This document shows, in pieces, positions 51,403-61,614 of a stretch of DNA of 64,000 nucleotides. The stretch's first letter is position 1; every line of letters starts with the position of its first letter. A program made the translations under genes and the position numbers. Source of the DNA: Cardiocondyla obscurior (Eukaryota; Arthropoda; Insecta; Hymenoptera; Formicidae). The notes beneath the pieces were generated by a model. It worked only from the letters and a program-made list of their open reading frames with translations, ran no database searches and was not told the origin of the DNA. The DNA lies in the NCBI RefSeq assembly GCF_019399895.1, contig NC_091885.1:2392501-2456500 (forward strand). The letters are read 5' to 3'.

Positions 51403-54400
51403 AAAAGCAAAGAGAAAAAAAAAGGGAGAAAAAAAAGAGAAAAGGAAAAAAAAAAAAAAATACTTTTTAGATACGTTTTTAAGTGAAATTTTAAGACATG
51501 TATTCGTGCATATGCCTCGCGACATATGTGCAAATGCATGTGCTATCTCGCGTACGATTCGCTGCGATGTCGTACACGCGATGTCTGTTTGGTGAAAATG
51601 ACACACATCGCGCCACGCATGCACGTGTATAAATCTGCATGTGTATGCACCCTGCTTGTCTCCCACACGTATGTTGATAAGTATTAGTATCAGAGATAGG
51701 AAAAATTGTTTTTTTTTTTTTTTTTTTTCCAAAGAAACAGTTTCTCGACAGCGGGGCACCAGCAGGAGAACTCAACTCCTCACTTTTCGGGAGTCCCGAT
51801 ATTATTCGTATTTCTTCTTGCATTTCAGATACAAGATACAAGGGTTAAGTACGGGGAATGGGGGTGGACCTCGCGCGCCCTGCCGATCAGGACTTGTACC
51901 TCACACAACTCCCTAGTTACGAGTACCGAGACCTAGTGACAATAGCCAACCGACTTGATTGCGCACGATCTTAATTGCCTCATTGTTTTTCGGATCCCGT
52001 CGCATACCTCCGTTTCATTTATATGCCCTGTTTTACATTATTCTCAGCTCGATCCCGTTCGCACACCTGCGGCGCAAGTACGCTCAAAGAGATTCTTGCA
52101 GTACCTCTCGTATACAATTCGCACAAATCGTCATAGTCTCTGTCTCGTTACCTCAAATTCACGTTAAGCCGTCAATTACGTCGAGGTAACCTCGAGAATC
52201 AAAATTCGCAATAAATTAAACGTTACAGCCTATCTATTTCCGTTAAGCACGACCCACACACGCTAACGAATCATTCTCGCTCCCTTGCACACGATCCCTT
52301 TAAAGTTACTCCGACCGTTCAGTTTAAAAATAGACACAAAGATTCATCTTATTTCTTTCTGCGACGCATATGAGCCTTAATCCTATTACGTATATCCAAA
52401 TCACGATTAATATCAGCGAATCTAAGCTATCGTCGGTTTTTTTTTTTTTCCAAGCTAACGACGTCCTCGCTACTGCGACTTCAATCGAGAAAGACGGAGG
52501 CCACGGCGTTCAAGAAAAATGCACGCGTGTACGCCCACGAGAAAGGCTACCTAAAGAAAGTAGACGCCGCGTAGACGATATAATGGTCGTAAACACGCCT
52601 ACCGCGCGCGATAGTATCGATCATCATCCAACGCGCGCTGCATCGGGGCCATTAGCTACTGTTGCGCGCGTGCTTTCGTTTACGAAGCATCCCCGCATCG
52701 TGGTCAAATTTATCAGGGGAAAAAAAAAAAAATTAAAGAACGGGACGCTGACGTCCGAATTACTCGCGCCTCGTTTCGTTCTTCTTTTACGCGTCTCGGT
52801 TAATCGGCTCTCCTCTCCCCCCGTCACCACACATCTGACGCGGTATCGTTGAAACGCGACGTCGAAGCAACACTCGCGCGTATTGTTCTTGTACCTCCCG
52901 CCCCCCCTTTCTTCCTCTCGCGCATTTGCCTTACTCGCACTAAAAACGCGTCTGCAAAGCGGCGAGACCGCGGCTCCATCTCGATTTTCCCGCATTTCTC
53001 TATCCACCCTAACTCTAGTTACTCGGCGACCCACTTTGTGTCGACGACGTTACTCGCGCGAGACCGCGAACGCGCTTTTCTTCTCCACCTCATCCTCCTA
53101 CGCCTGTTCTTCTATACAAATATCTCGCACGTCTATCCCGTCCATCGTGCCATGCCGTGTCGCGAGAGACCTTCGAGGAGAGACAGGAGAGGAGGGTGTG
53201 AGAAAGAAAAAAAAAAAAAAAAAGAGAGAAGCGCATAAGGACACAAACGCTTCGCTCACGAAGTTTTCGCGCGCGCGATAGAACCGCGTATCTCGTTGTT
53301 CCCGATAAATGCCCGTTTAGCAGATAGACGGAGCCGACTGTGTCTCGGCCGCACGAAGAGCAAAACGCGGAATTGGTTGCATAAGGCTGCGAACCGCAGG
53401 CTCGTTCGGCGCTCTCGCACCGATAATAGCCCATTACGACTGGTTTCCAAGGTGGTTTTTAGGCGAGAATATCTCTGAATATGTTTTGAAAGCGGATCGC
53501 TTCGAGTGAGAACCGATGTCAACGGACGACCGCTGCCTCCTTGGCATGAAACGGATTTAGAAACATTCTTCTACCGCGCCACGAAGCGAAGCCTTACGTA
53601 ATCGAATCCACGTAGAATTTATGAAACGGTTAAACGAGAACCCGCGTAAATTAATGAAGCGCGTGCTCGATCGTAAGCACATAAGTGTCGTAAAAAAAAA
53701 AAAAAAGAAAATATATTATAATAATAAAACAGACTGCACCTGATGAATCTAACTTAACTAAAGCTCTCTTTTCACTTTTAAATTCCCGCATTAGCAAATC
53801 TTATCAAGAAACCTTACCACAAGTAACATTTCAATAAGGATAAAAATACGAATAAATAAATCTACAATCTTGAACGACTAATTAATAAGCAATCAACTCA
53901 CAAAAAAAAAAAAAAAAAAAAAAACTAGAACGAACAGACTAAAAACAAGTTAAATGTCGAAGAAATTTTTTTCTCCGATCGTAGACCAATTCGAAACACT
54001 TGCAGTAATTAAATATATTTATAAAATTCTAACAAGTAGCGCCGGTCTAACAATAAAAAAAAAAATTAAAAATTAAAAAATTATTGACTGCTTAGGGTTT
54101 GCGATTTAACGTAACCTATCTCAAAAAAAAAAAAAAAAAAAAAAATAGAAAACTAGAAAATCAACCGTTCTCCTCTCTCTAAAAAATTGGAACGAACGAA
54201 GACGTTAACAGAGCTCTAGAAGCAACTACCCACGCGTACTCGCGTCTCGACATTGATCAGGTGCTAGGTGGCCTCTCTCTATAGAGCACGGGCCCAGTAT
54301 AGCGCAGATCCGCGTGTTTCGACTCCCACGCGTGTGCGATCTTACCGCGAAAGCGAATCGACGAGGACCTTCGACCTTACCGTTGCCAGCGATTCAATTA

Positions 54401-54726
54401 TTAGCGCACAAATCGCTCCCGGCTTTATCAAAGAGTGATTGATCATTCCTTAAAGGACGGACGGAATCGATCGCTCACGCGACCGACCCTGAAGGAACGG
54501 CGCTGTCCTAAGCATCATCCTAAACGCGTCTTCCGATTAAAGATTCGACGGTAGGTGTTCTATGTGAGAAGAGGGCGATAGTAGCGAGACACGATGGCGA
54601 AAAGAAGAGGTAGAATCATGGGGATAAACAATGGGAAGAATGATATCGCGGTAGGAACAAGATAAGAGGAGAAGTAGAATAAGAAGAAGATACCTCGCGA
54701 AATCGGCACGGAAGTCGCGTAGTCTA

Positions 54727-55086
54727 TTACGAGCACGGATAAACGGCCGAGCTAATGCTGTGGTAGGCGGCGAGGGCGGCGTGCGCGTGAGCTGGGGGCG
54801 CGGATGCGGCTGCGTGCGGCGAGGTGGCCATCGATGCTGCCATCATCATCTGTTGGTGCGAACGCTTTAGGGAGTTGGGAGTTGTGGCGGCGCTACTTGG
54901 GGTAATAGCAGTAGTAGTGGTGGTGTTCGACTGCGGCGCAGGGTGGTGGTTTTGGCTTTGGTTTTGGTTGCTCAGTTGCAGGGGGGTGGTAGTGGCGGTA
55001 CTGCCGATTCCGGCGTGATTACTATTATTATTGTTATTATTCTGGCTCTGGTGATGGTGATGGTGGTGATGGTGATGGTGGTGGTG
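54727..55086 (-). repeat. hth: Homopolymeric amino-acid repeats within the hth extension
   Basis: Twelve His codons (55051-55086, CAC and CAT mixed), an Asn-rich run (55025-55042, AAT and AAC mixed), and further Thr, Asn/Gln, Met and Ala runs downstream. Such repeats are typical of insect transcription-factor linkers and tails, and the codon mixing argues for selection on the protein. Confidence 0.85.
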
Positions 55087-55140
55087 AGGGGTGAGCGCGT
55101 CGTGCGGATAGTAAGACGTTGACGATGGTGAGGTACTCAC
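54727..55140 (-). CDS. hth: Read-through extension of the hth HM exon: candidate homeodomain-less isoform C-terminus
   Basis: If the donor at 55140 is not used, the frame stays open for 137 more codons and ends at TAA (54727-54729). The encoded tail has, in order: a Ser/Thr/Tyr stretch (VSTSPSSTSYYPHDALTP), 12 His (55051-55086), an Asn run (six N, 55025-55042), Asn/Gln-rich and Thr-rich segments, a short SLKRSHQQMMMAASMA patch, an Ala/His/Pro-rich region, and a tyrosine-containing end (YHSISSAVYPCS). The His run mixes CAC and CAT codons and the Asn run mixes AAT and AAC, which suggests selection on the protein and not a pure microsatellite. Drosophila hth is known to make homeodomain-less isoforms by alternative processing, and this tail would be the counterpart. 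The open frame and composition are seen in the sequence; the isoform role is inferred. The alternative is intron sequence that is open by chance. Confidence 0.7.
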   Translation of the reverse strand: MSTSPSSTSYYPHDALTPHHHHHHHHHHHHQSQNNNNNNSNHAGIGSTATTTPLQLSNQNQSQNHHPAPQSNTTTTTAITPSSAATTPNSLKRSHQQMMMAASMATSPHAAASAPPAHAHAALAAYHSISSAVYPCS

Positions 55141-55332
55141 GACGTCCGGCGTACTGGCCCCGTCCGTGTGGCTGGTGCTGTCGGCGGTGCTTCTAGGTCC
55201 GCTGCCGTCTAGACCGTTACCAAGCTCGGGCGGCTTCGAGCTCTCTCGATCGTCGATCACGAGGTCGATCGGCATTTTTCCCTTCAGGCAGCTGATGTAC
55301 CGGTGGCAAAAGTTGTCGCATAGCTCGTGTAC
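55141..55332 (-). CDS. hth: homothorax (MEIS-class), HM-domain exon ending at a GTGAGT donor
   Basis: This exon has 64 codons. It opens with VHELCDNFCHRYISCLKGKM, the second conserved block of the MEIS HM domain, followed by PIDLVIDDRE and a linker rich in Ser, Thr and Asp that ends TDGASTPDV. The acceptor is clear: a T-rich tract ends in TTTTTTCAG before GTA (V), and a CTAAC branch-like motif at 55360-55364 lies about 28 nt upstream. The donor, read on the minus strand from 55140, is GTGAGT. Both ends are in phase 0, so the exon fits exactly after the 51-bp exon at 61564. KMPIDLVIDDRE is MEIS-type and not PKNOX-type. The function is known for the family: Exd/Pbx binding and proximal-distal, head and eye patterning. 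The homeodomain-coding exons must lie further 3', at coordinates below this window. Confidence 0.96.
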
Positions 55333-58300
55333 CTGAAAAAATAAAAAGAAAGAACGTTCGTTAGTTACGAGAAAGGCCAATTAGATCGGTACCCCGTTGG
55401 AGAACCGAGATACCGTTTTTCGAAAGATAATTTTCAACGGAAGGCGGCTGATTAACCGAACCGCCGGAAATGATTAATAGACATATTCCGTCGAATCGAT
55501 CCAACTGATGCGGAATTTTATTGTATTGTAAGGCGTAGGCAACGAGAGAAAAAAAAATTTCAAAAAAAAAAAATATATATATATATTAAAAAAAAAAAAA
55601 AGAGACGCGATCAGCAGCAGACTCAAACGCGGTGTATCGATACACGAAGATGGAGGAGAAGGATGGTGCGCGCATCTCCGGGCCGTGAAGAAAGCGGTCG
55701 AGCTAGCCGATGCAACGAATGTAAAAAGAGCGCGAGAGAAAGAGAGACGGAGGAGGAGATCTGACCGGTGTCCAGTCGACCAGAATGTTATGTATGCAAA
55801 TGAAGCCTGACAGGCCTATAGGATAGCCGGTCCTCCTCCGTCCCCCTTTCGACTCATTCTCCAGCCCTCGCTCTACTCCCCGTCCCTCGGCCCTATCCTC
55901 CCTGCCTGATTCGCCTCCTTGATTCCGTTTAGAATAAACGTATTATATAAGCAAAAGCAAATAAAATTCGTTATCTTGTTATATGTAAATTGTCGGCGAG
56001 TCGAGATATTACGAAGCCGCGTACGGCCCTCGCAAAGCGTACACCCTCTCTTTCCAGAGTTTCTCGTTCCCGGGGCTACCTCGCACGCATTACCTTGCCC
56101 ACCTCTATCAACCTAGAGCTCGCTTATAATACTCTTATTAAGCATTTATATATAATAGAGAAGACGGCCATCTTTGCCGTAGGCGGCACCGTCCAATAGT
56201 GGCGTGCACCAGGAACACGAGCGTAGGACAATGCACATGTTTATCATCCGTTAAGCGCATGCGAAAAGACTCGCGATCGGGTTTCCTTCGACCGGCCCGA
56301 GAAACTCGGCCGGTGAGCGACTCCGTTCTTGATCGCTCGAAGCGAGAAAGGTAAATGAACGTAACGTCGTCTATGGGGAGATAGATGCAGCTAGAAACCG
56401 ACTTCGATGCTCGCGATAAGCCGACACAGCGAAACCAGTCTTAATCGAACGTTTTACATATTAGATAAGATTGTGAGATTATCGAGTCATTTTTGCTCGG
56501 CTCGCGAAAGGCGACTCTCTCAATAACGATATTATTAGGCGGCGATCAATAAGATCGTTATGTGTATTATGCGAAGTCACCGCGGGACGACGATGCACTT
56601 CGTGTCGATCGGCGAACATTCGTCACGCTCGTTTACCTCCCTTCAAAACTGAGGGGGACCTCTCGTCGGTCGCGCCGATAATGCGACAACCGATCCGATC
56701 GCGCGCTTCTTCTATCGCGGCGGAGGAACTTTTTTCCCCGGCGTTATTTGTACCCGATGTACCACCGCGACGCAGTAACACAATGCCCTTCCCTGGGATG
56801 ACTAAACTCTCTCTTTAACGTAGGGATCTAAGGGCGGGTAGGAGGAGACGAAGGACTTCGAAGGACAGCGGCTATAATGCCGGACTGGTTAGAATTTGAT
56901 CCGTCGGGAGTCGAGTCGAACCGAGCGACAATGCTCAGTGGGGAGAAAAAAGAAAAAATAAAAAAAAATAAAAAAAAAAAGCTGCGTTCTCCTTACACTG
57001 TCTAACGCATCGAATCAATCCTCCGCTTTGATATCACCTCAATAACATTCTTTAAAATTTTTGAAAGCTTTTCTACTTCGCCGCAAAACTTTGAAAAATA
57101 ATGCTAAAAGTAAATAAGTGAAGTCTTTTAACAGATAATAAAATAAAATTAAAATATTTATGAAGAAATATTAAATTGTCAATTTAATATTGATTTAAAG
57201 GTATAAAATTTATATTAATTACGTCTCGAAAATATCGGAAGAATGACCGGATCGATGGCTCGATACTTCAACTATGACATAGAATACGATACGATCGTCT
57301 TGAAGCACGCGAACTTTTGCAATCTATCCTACCATTGAATCGCGTCATTCTATACCGTAGACGATCTCGGAGGGGAACTGATACAAGATACAGGGAGGTT
57401 GTTCCCGACGACGGGACGACGCTCGGTCACATCTCCTTTTTCCGAGATCGCTTTTGGCGGTCATCGAAACAGCAAAAGGACGACGTGGTTAGGTCCGATC
57501 TTTTCGGGGAGAGAATGTCGTTCAAGAATATCTCGTGGTGCGCGATACGACAAAGTGGCCCGTTATCTGGCGAACGAAGGCGAGCGAAACAAATTTCAGG
57601 CTGCGAATCTGCCCCGCGCCCGTAATTGGACGCCGTACGAAAATAGTCCCCGGGATCTGAATATGCTACTTAAAGTTTCAGCGCAAGTTAAATTACGATT
57701 CAATTTCGAATCGAGGGTTAGTATCGATCCAATTAAACTTTTAGTAAGGACGCTGCGATCAAAGATTTAAACAGTCCCGATAATGCTATTTCCATCGATA
57801 TTCCCGAACGAAAACGGAAACGACAGCCGCTTGAAATCGATGAGCGATTTCGTTTTCCGGTTGCCTCTTGAGCTTATAAATTCGTATGAATAAAACAATC
57901 GTCATCATCGCGTCTGCACGCGGCTGCGTCGCTCGAGAGATTAACGACGGTGGAATTTTATTAAATATAATTTATTTTAATTTAACTTTTATTAAAAATA
58001 AAAAATAAATTTTTTTTCTTAACAATAAAGTGACGCGCGCGAGACACGAAAGACGTATAAAAAAATTTCATTAATCAAAGCGAGCTTATGACTTACGATA
58101 GTACATCTGTTTACACGCCGTTTCAAAGCCGAGGAGAGAGCACACCTACTCGAAAACCAGTTCTCCATTCAAAGAAAACTATTAAACGATTCTCCCTTTT
58201 CCTCGGGCGCCTCGTCGCGAAAGAAAAGAGAATACTCGGCGCGCTGTGACATTATACGAACTTGGCGACTTTCGGTACCGTCTTTCATTCGGCTTCGAAA

Positions 58301-61300
58301 TTGCCCGAAAATTTACGTAAACGAAGGAAAGGAACGGGTAAACGTCGCCCTATCTTATATCCGCCTCTTCCTTCCTACCTCGTCTCCTCACGGGCCCTCG
58401 GAAAGGCAAACGCCGAAGAATGGAACGGATCTAAGGTACATACGAGCGAGAGAGTAGAAAAGAAGGAACACGGGGAACCCCATTTACGGCACAATGGGCT
58501 CCTTTGAAGCCGAAGGTAATGAAGGTTTCGGGGTGTCTGGCTCGGTCTTCCTCTCTCGCGGCCCGATTCGCAACCTGACCACCCTTACGGCACGCACAGG
58601 ATATCTGTATACCGGGTGTGCGCGACGAACGACCGGAGAGACCTCACTTCCTTCCCTTCTCGTCGCGATTATCGGCGGCGACGAGAAAAAGCTCCGACTT
58701 TCCTCGTCGGATTAATTCACGGGCTCGTCTAATAAAAATCTAAACAAATTTTTATGTATCGCGTCAGAAGATAACGGCCCGTTATCGTTCGAATAAATTT
58801 GTGAAGCGTCGTCTACTTGCGTATAAAGATCTCGTTACGAGCCTGTTAGAATTTAACTCCCGTGGCCGTGCCGCGTCGGTCAAGATCCCGTACGAAACGT
58901 CCGAAAATTTTTAAGGCACATGCACGCTGGAACGCAAGGATATATTCCAGCGGGAGAGAGGCGACGTGCGCCGGCATAGGTTTAGAACCAGTTCCGTACG
59001 CGGCGCGTTTCTACGGGCAAGGAGGAGGTCGCCCGCGTGCTGTACCAGTACGAATCCCGTTGGTATGCACTGTGTACGCCATAATATCCCATAAGAAATT
59101 TACCGCTCTCTAACCGGTGTACGGGAGGCGGTTGTCCGGAGTTCTGCGATGGAAGAAGAGACCGAGAGCGCGAGTAGGACGTTAGAAAGGGAGGAAAGGA
59201 GAGACGGCCGCGCCATCAGAAAATGCCGCGGAGGTAAGAGAAAGAGAGGAAGAGCAAGAGAGAGAGAGCGAGAAAGGAAAAGGGCCTGACCGGACCTTCC
59301 TTCCGCGCACCGGGCCCGGCAAAACGTAATTATGCTAATACGCGATTGGTTCGAAAATGTTAAATGCACGAGGCAGAACACCGCGGGCTACCATGAGCTT
59401 GCCTCCATTGGTTCCCTTTCTCTACGCCGGTCTCTCTCTTTCTTTCGCTCATCGCCCGCCGTCTTCCTCTTTCTCTCCTCCACTTCGAGCACAGATATTT
59501 ATGGAATCTTCTTCATCGCGCCCGCTGCATTCCGCTCGTTCGCGTCTCGTCTCGTCTTGTCTAGAAGAGGCCCCGGGGACTAGAAACGTTTCAATCTCCG
59601 TTACCATCGATGGCGTGCCAAGGCGCGTTTCGTCTCCGGACTTCGGGGGGGAGGGGGAGGTAGGGGGCTCGGCGCACGTGAGGGAGTCCGTTTTACGCGC
59701 CCTGCTAACCGAGTATCGAGCATTTTTTTTCGCGGCACCGCCGCGGTATCGTTTCCAGCCGCACGAAGTGTACACCCGCAGCCCCGCGTTATCTCGCGCA
59801 GCGCGCGTCTGCTAATTTCTTTAATCGTGTGCCTCCATTAACGAGGGCAAATTTAGAGGCACAGCTAACGAGTAATAAGTGTTATCGCGATAAACTGGAA
59901 CGTAGCTGTAATTTCGGGCGAGCTCCAATTAGTAAATTCATTTGCCTCGATGCAGATAAGGCGACGCGAAACGCGGAGACGCGTTTCGATGATTTATCCC
60001 GCCGGCTTAATGCCTCTTTACATCCGAGCCGGGTCTCTGTACCGTTTTCAATATTTACGTAAAATTGTTACGAAATGTAATTCCTATCCACCGCGCCGGT
60101 TTATTGATACTTGGCGCGGAGGTGGAATAAATATGGAAGCCTCTGTGCTGAGATTAATGCCACGCCAATTTCGGCGCGTCGGGGATACTTTAGCCCGCCG
60201 CGGGTGGTGCGGCATTATAATAATGTGATCGCCTTAAACGAGAAAAATTGCTACAAAATTGCGCGCGATCGAACCGGACGAGCGAGAGGGGCCGACCGGC
60301 AGCGAGGCGCATCGCGAAGAGGTCTCGAGGAGCGCGCGGCGGCCGGCCAATGGCTGCCGCCACGTCAGCTGCCATTTCGATGGAAATGCGATGGATGTCC
60401 GCTATTTTGTATGATAAAATATCGTCGCAAAAAAAGGTCTGGGTGAACCAGGCCAGCCTCCTACCCCGTGTATCCCGCGGGCGTAGCCGGCCCGAAAGGG
60501 AGACCTATCGAAAAGTCCATGCACGTTGCACCGAAAGCGAGAGAGCTCTATTAGCCGATCTCTCTTCGTTTAATCCGTCAGGCGACTCGAGGAAGTCGGA
60601 AACGCGTTCCCGAGAATCTCGTGAAACACGGGCAATCGGTCAAGGAGCGAGAGACGCCGCGACGAAAACGAGCTCTTTCGGTGAAAAGTCCCGGAATTTC
60701 CCTCGACAGATGTCTCACTTTCACCGTTCACCTTTACCGTATAATTCCACGTCGCGCGCTGGCCGGCTGTGGTAAACTATCGGCGCACATTGTCATTTCG
60801 TCATTCGGAAATAAGGGGAGGTGTTACGACAAACAAGAAAAAAAAAAAAGAAAAGAAAAAAAAAGGGGGAAAAGAAAGAAACAAGAAACGAAACTGCCGC
60901 TCCAAAGCAAACAACTGCGAGCGAGGTAAAGCGTCCGTCGTCGTCCGGCCGTTGGACAGCAAAATGACTCCACTTACGTGTAGAGTCGAGTTCGCGTCGC
61001 GGTGCCGACGAATGCGCTGTAGACGTCGAGCTTTCACCGCAATTACGGAAAATTGCCCCCGCAGTCATAACAGTCGTTTTTCAGGTGTTAAAGGCAAGCT
61101 ATCGGCAGAGGGGGCAGGTGTGGTAATCTTTTACAATAAAACCAATCGCGAGAGTTTCCACTTAGCCGTACGCCATAGTTTTCAGAGGGAAACTGCCCTG
61201 CCTTTTTTTTTTTTTTTTTTGCGTCACAGCGACACGTGATTTTCACGCGAGGTTTCTTAAACGAAGGAAGGCGTAACGCGAATTTATATAATTCGAATAG

Positions 61301-61563
61301 TATTATCAAAATCATCGCGTGTATACGACTCGTAAAAACGAGTAAAACGACATTTATTAAACAATATTTTTAACGCGCTACAAAGATATATTAATGCTGT
61401 ATGATAATTTCGTACGAAAACCTACTCGTTGACGGAGAGAAAAATTAAAATCTGATATAAGACAACGAAGGAATAGGGCACGGCAGTAACGCGATTGCGC
61501 GCACATCAGTTGGATCGGTAATAACGTTATGAGCCTCATAATGCAGACGTGAAGGATACTTAC
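55333..61563 (-). other. hth: hth intron between the 51-bp and 192-bp HM-domain exons
   Basis: This 6.2-kb intron has phase-0 junctions on both sides and GT-AG ends. No extra conserved coding exon was found in it. It holds an interrupted A/AT tract at about 55549-55601, a POU octamer at 55794-55801, A-rich tracts near 56945-56980 and 60837-60880, a purine-rich stretch at 59148-59284, a G-rich G4-capable tract at 59645-59667, and a T tract near 61203-61220. The longer plus-strand ORFs here (57317-57770, 59357-59815 and 60248-60775) are rich in Arg and Ser, resemble no family I know, and look like chance frames in CpG-rich DNA. Confidence 0.85.
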
Positions 61564-61614
61564 CTTTTCGAGCTCGAGGAGGTGAAACCGGAGGACTTGA
61601 ATCGCCTGAACCAT
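61564..61614 (-). CDS. hth: homothorax (MEIS-class TALE cofactor), internal 51-bp exon of the HM domain
   Basis: This exon encodes 17 residues, MVQAIQVLRFHLLELEK, which is the MEIS-family signature just before the second conserved block of the HM (Homothorax-Meis) domain. That domain binds Extradenticle/Pbx and helps carry it into the nucleus. The exon is bounded on the minus strand by a pyrimidine-rich tract ending in TTTCAG directly before ATG GTT, and by a consensus donor after the AAG codon (GTAAGT, read from 61563 down to 61558). It is 51 bp long and in phase 0 at both ends, and it joins in frame to the exon at 55332. Vertebrate MEIS genes have a matching stretch that starts MIQAIQ, so the Met is internal and not a translation start. 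The earlier exons (N-terminus and first HM block) are not in the window. PKNOX/Prep proteins differ here and in the next exon, so MEIS class is favoured. Confidence 0.95.

Larger units (their letters stand above)
49590..54726 (-). other. hth: Candidate long 3' UTR of the read-through (homeodomain-less) hth isoform
   Basis: After the TAA at 54727 the minus strand has no further MEIS-like coding sequence. The stretch is A/T-rich, with 20- to 23-base homopolymers at 50362-50381, 53902-53924 and 54123-54145 (A on plus, so T on the transcript) and one T tract on plus at 49736-49758. CpG looks sparser at 53740-54180 and 50400-51100 than in the neighbouring DNA. Scanning by eye, the first exact minus-strand AATAAA after the stop is plus TTTATT at 49590-49595; weaker ATTAAA hexamers occur at 50595-50600, 50686-50691 and 50903-50908. 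A long 3' UTR suits a developmental regulator, but the real cleavage site could be any of these or none. Plus-strand ORFs inside it (for example 52370-52852) have low-complexity composition and I do not consider them genes. Confidence 0.35.

Noticed and set aside
52370..52852. 160-codon plus-strand ORF antisense to the proposed UTR
   Set aside because: It includes poly-Phe and poly-Lys from T and A runs and has no homology I recognise.
55333..55380. ATG-started continuation upstream of VHELC (MAFLVTNERS...)
   Set aside because: It covers the T-rich acceptor tract and branch-like CTAAC before a perfect TTTTTTCAG. MEIS proteins have LLELEK before VHELC, supplied by the exon at 61564.
61378..61563. 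Read-through of the 51-bp exon into following sequence (frame SILHVCIM...)
   Set aside because: The donor AAG|GTAAGT is full consensus, and the following residues look like intron with no family match.
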